Source: JAKSCF01 sp028279945 (GTDB taxonomy: Bacteria; Bacillota; Clostridia; Peptostreptococcales; JAAYPU01). From it: a stretch of 15,251 nucleotides of DNA. Location of the stretch: contig JANQMT010000032.1 of assembly GCA_028279945.1 (NCBI GenBank), positions 1-15,251 of the forward strand. The letters are read 5' to 3'. A model generated the notes under the pieces. It was given only the letters and a program-made list of their open reading frames with translations. It searched no databases and was not told the origin of the DNA. The translations under genes were made by a program, and so were the position numbers. This document shows, piece after piece, positions 13,059 through 15,251 of this stretch (within the stretch, counting starts at the first letter, position 1; every line of letters begins with the position of its first letter).

Positions 13059-15251
13059 TCAAATGCCGGCCGCAATTTTATTTTTAGCAATGACCACTTG
13101 AATTTCGGGGTAAGTGACATGCTCAGAAACTCTTTCCTTTATGGGTTTAAGGCCATTCATGCCAATTTCATTTATGACCTTTAAAATTTCACTTTCTTTT
13201 GATGAATCAATAAATCTATTCCAATCAATCCTATAACCTTGTTGATTGAGCCTCTCAAGATGTTTAACAATAGTATTTTGAGTCAGCCCTCTATTTTTAG
13301 ATATTTCTTCAAGGTTATAACCCCTCTCATAAACTTCATAGGTCAATTGGTATCTGTCTTTCTTTAGCTCATCCCCTTCATCGTCGGATTCATTCCTTTC
13401 ATATTCTTCATACATATCTTCACTTCTAGCTGCTATCTCTTTTGGCTCAATATTATGACAGGCTATAAAATCATTGACGATTTCAATAAATGCTTGCCCA
13501 TAATTCTCATATTTCTTTTCTCCAACACCTTTTATTTGTAAAAAAGCTTCCTTGGCAGTGGGCATATAATAGGCTATTTCTTCAAGTGTTGTATTATGGA
13601 AAATAACATAAAGGGGTACTTTTTTCTCCTCAGCTATTTCTTTACGTTTATCGGTTAATAGTTTTAATAAGTCTTGGTTAAAATCCAAATCTGTCTTTCT
13701 TTTCTGTTGTACTTTTTTCTTTTCTTTTATATCGACCCTTTCTTTTTTGACCAATATTTTTTCTTGCCCCTTTAGAACCGCTCTTGAACGCTCTAAGAGT
13801 TTTAATACGGGAAATGCGTCAGCCGTCATAAGTATGTATCCTCTGGCAATTAAATTCATAATCAGCTCTCTTAAGCTTCCTTCTGAATAGTCTGTGATAA
13901 TACCATAAGTTGAAACCTTGTCTAATTGCCATTCCATAAGCTTCTTATTTTTGGACCCTCTTAACACTTGTATAATGGTATTCATTCCAAATCTTTGATG
14001 GGTTCTGTAAATACATGACAATATTTTTTGGGCTTCAACGGTCATATCTGTATATTCAAATTCTTCTAAACAGTTTCCACAGCTCCCGCAATTGACTATA
14101 TTTGTGTTTTCTCCAAAATATCCAACTATTTCTCTCCTTAAACAACTGTCTGTATGACAATAGTTAACCAAATGTTGAAGGTTTGTAAGCTGAATCCGTT
14201 CTCTTTCTTTTGATAATTCATTCTGTGCAATGATTAGCTTTTGTTTTACAATATCGGAGGGAGAGTACATCAAAAAACAATCACTTTTCTTACCATCTCT
14301 TCCTGCACGTCCGGCTTCTTGATAGTAGGCTTCCATATTTTTAGGCATGTTGTAATGTATGACAAACCTCACATCCGGCTTATCGATTCCCATTCCGAAA
14401 GCATTAGTAGCAACTATTATTTTAGTATTATCCAGCATAAAGCTTTCTTGTATTTCGTTGCGGGTATCACTATCCATACCCCCATGATACGCACCCACTG
14501 AAAATCCGCTTTGCATAAGTTTATGAGCCAAAGAATCAACCGTTTTTCTTGTAGAACAATATATAATACCTGAGCCATTTTTAAATTCATTGGTTAAATA
14601 TTCCTTTAGATATTTAAATTTATCTTTTGGCTTAATTACTTTATAAAACAAATTGGGTCTATCAAATCCGGTAACCAATTCAAATGGATCCTTAAGTCCT
14701 ATCAGTGTTTTAATTTCATTGATGACATATTCTGTTGCGGTTGCTGTAAATGCTGCAATAACAGGTCTTTTTTGAAGCACAGCTATGAATTTGGGAATAT
14801 CTCGATAGCTTGGTCTAAAATCATGTCCCCATTGGCTGATACAATGTGCTTCATCGACTGCGACAAATGAGATGTCTATCCCTAGGCTTAAATTATAAAA
14901 GCTGTCGGTCAGCAGTCTTTCGGGGGCCACATAAAGCAGTTTATATTTTCCGTCCATAATATCTTTTATACGTATATTCGTTTCCATATCCGTTAAGGTA
15001 CTGTTTAAAAATGTAGCTTGAATCCCCATCTCAGCCAAACTGTCCACTTGATCTTTCATAAGAGCGATTAAGGGAGAAATGACTACCGTAATACCCTTTT
15101 CAAACAACAAGGCCGGCAACTGGTAGCATAAAGACTTTCCCCCACCCGTAGGCATAATGCCCAGCACGTCTTTTTTATTGAGAATACGGTCGATAATGTT
15201 CTCCTGCCCTTTTTTAAATTCATCATAACCAAAATTCTTTTTCAACAGTTC
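13059..15251 (-). CDS. recQ: ATP-dependent DNA helicase RecQ (5' end outside the window)
   Basis: 730 residues are visible. The frame is open at the right edge and begins ELLKKNFGYDEFKKGQ, matching the usual RecQ start a few residues in. The TTG at 15245 is therefore an internal leucine, and the true start lies beyond the window. The core carries Walker A TGGGKS (visible residues 35-40), DEAH (133-136) with the RecQ loop CISQWGHDFRPSY, FTATAT, and GRAGRDG in the second RecA lobe. It continues with the zinc-binding cysteines (CHTDSCLRREIV...CGSCGNC), a winged-helix RQC region, and an HRDC domain (LLKLLTDKRKEIAEEKKVP to GEKKYENYG). A C-terminal helix-turn-helix extension follows (GYNLEEISKNRGLTQNTIVKHLERL), as in the longer Firmicute RecQ type. 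It unwinds DNA 3'-5' in recombination and fork repair. It appears to lead a unit with gloA and the glycosylase gene. Confidence 0.96.
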   Translation of the reverse strand, partial: ELLKKNFGYDEFKKGQENIIDRILNKKDVLGIMPTGGGKSLCYQLPALLFEKGITVVISPLIALMKDQVDSLAEMGIQATFLNSTLTDMETNIRIKDIMDGKYKLLYVAPERLLTDSFYNLSLGIDISFVAVDEAHCISQWGHDFRPSYRDIPKFIAVLQKRPVIAAFTATATEYVINEIKTLIGLKDPFELVTGFDRPNLFYKVIKPKDKFKYLKEYLTNEFKNGSGIIYCSTRKTVDSLAHKLMQSGFSVGAYHGGMDSDTRNEIQESFMLDNTKIIVATNAFGMGIDKPDVRFVIHYNMPKNMEAYYQEAGRAGRDGKKSDCFLMYSPSDIVKQKLIIAQNELSKERERIQLTNLQHLVNYCHTDSCLRREIVGYFGENTNIVNCGSCGNCLEEFEYTDMTVEAQKILSCIYRTHQRFGMNTIIQVLRGSKNKKLMEWQLDKVSTYGIITDYSEGSLRELIMNLIARGYILMTADAFPVLKLLERSRAVLKGQEKILVKKERVDIKEKKKVQQKRKTDLDFNQDLLKLLTDKRKEIAEEKKVPLYVIFHNTTLEEIAYYMPTAKEAFLQIKGVGEKKYENYGQAFIEIVNDFIACHNIEPKEIAARSEDMYEEYERNESDDEGDELKKDRYQLTYEVYERGYNLEEISKNRGLTQNTIVKHLERLNQQGYRIDWNRFIDSSKESEILKVINEIGMNGLKPIKERVSEHVTYPEIQVVIAKNKIAAGI

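Noticed and set aside
15243..15245. TTG as a start codon for recQ
   Set aside because: The frame continues to the window edge and the residues before it (E-L-L) match the internal part of the RecQ N-terminus, so the gene is simply cut.
1..15251. CRISPR arrays, insertion sequences, phage genes, tRNA or rRNA
   Set aside because: No spaced direct repeats, transposase or integrase motifs, or RNA-gene cores were seen; the only repeats are the local inverted repeats and 17-mer sites described.

Overview
The window reads as chromosomal DNA of a low-GC, endospore-forming, anaerobic member of the Firmicutes, most likely a clostridium that ferments amino acids. The evidence is the AT-rich base composition, strong AGGAGG-type ribosome binding sites, two spore-germinant receptor permeases, a Mn2+ (yybP-ykoY) riboswitch, CodY-like boxes, and what looks like the start of an aldehyde:ferredoxin oxidoreductase gene. 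No phage, IS element, CRISPR array, rRNA or tRNA was seen. All genes but one lie on the minus strand, so the window is described right to left as transcribed.

Block 1 (15251-11641, minus): recQ (its 5' end lies outside the window), gloA and an unusual Fpg/Nei-family DNA glycosylase are closely spaced and end at a strong intrinsic terminator. Block 2 (11544-9018): two paralogous GerAB/GerKB-type germinant receptor permeases face each other tail to tail, with a small two-helix membrane protein (possible D subunit) behind one of them. No A or C receptor subunits are present. A short open stretch that may be a gene remnant lies between the small protein and the right-hand permease. Block 3 (8634-6845, minus): a divergent dapB, then a GDT1/TMEM165-type Mn2+ exporter gene preceded by a complete yybP-ykoY riboswitch and its terminator.

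Block 4 (6773-1, minus) is the most interesting part and reads as one catabolic module. A sigma-54 activator of the AcoR type (GAF-PAS-AAA+-Fis HTH) and an amidohydrolase of the N-acyl-D-amino-acid deacylase family form a two-gene operon. Its promoter carries two CodY-like boxes. Downstream is a regulatory region with three copies of a 17-bp site (TGTTCA-N5-WTAACA), followed by a good -24/-12 promoter and an iron-dependent alcohol dehydrogenase gene. An APC-family amino-acid/amine permease comes next, and then the first 23 codons of a probable aldehyde:ferredoxin oxidoreductase run off the window edge. The inferred logic is that the activator binds the three upstream sites and switches on alcohol/aldehyde redox enzymes and an uptake system, while CodY limits the activator when amino acids are plentiful. 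The substrate cannot be read from the sequence. The amidohydrolase lacks two metal ligands of characterised D-aminoacylases, so its chemistry is open.

All family assignments, alignments and motif scores here were made by eye, without database searches.
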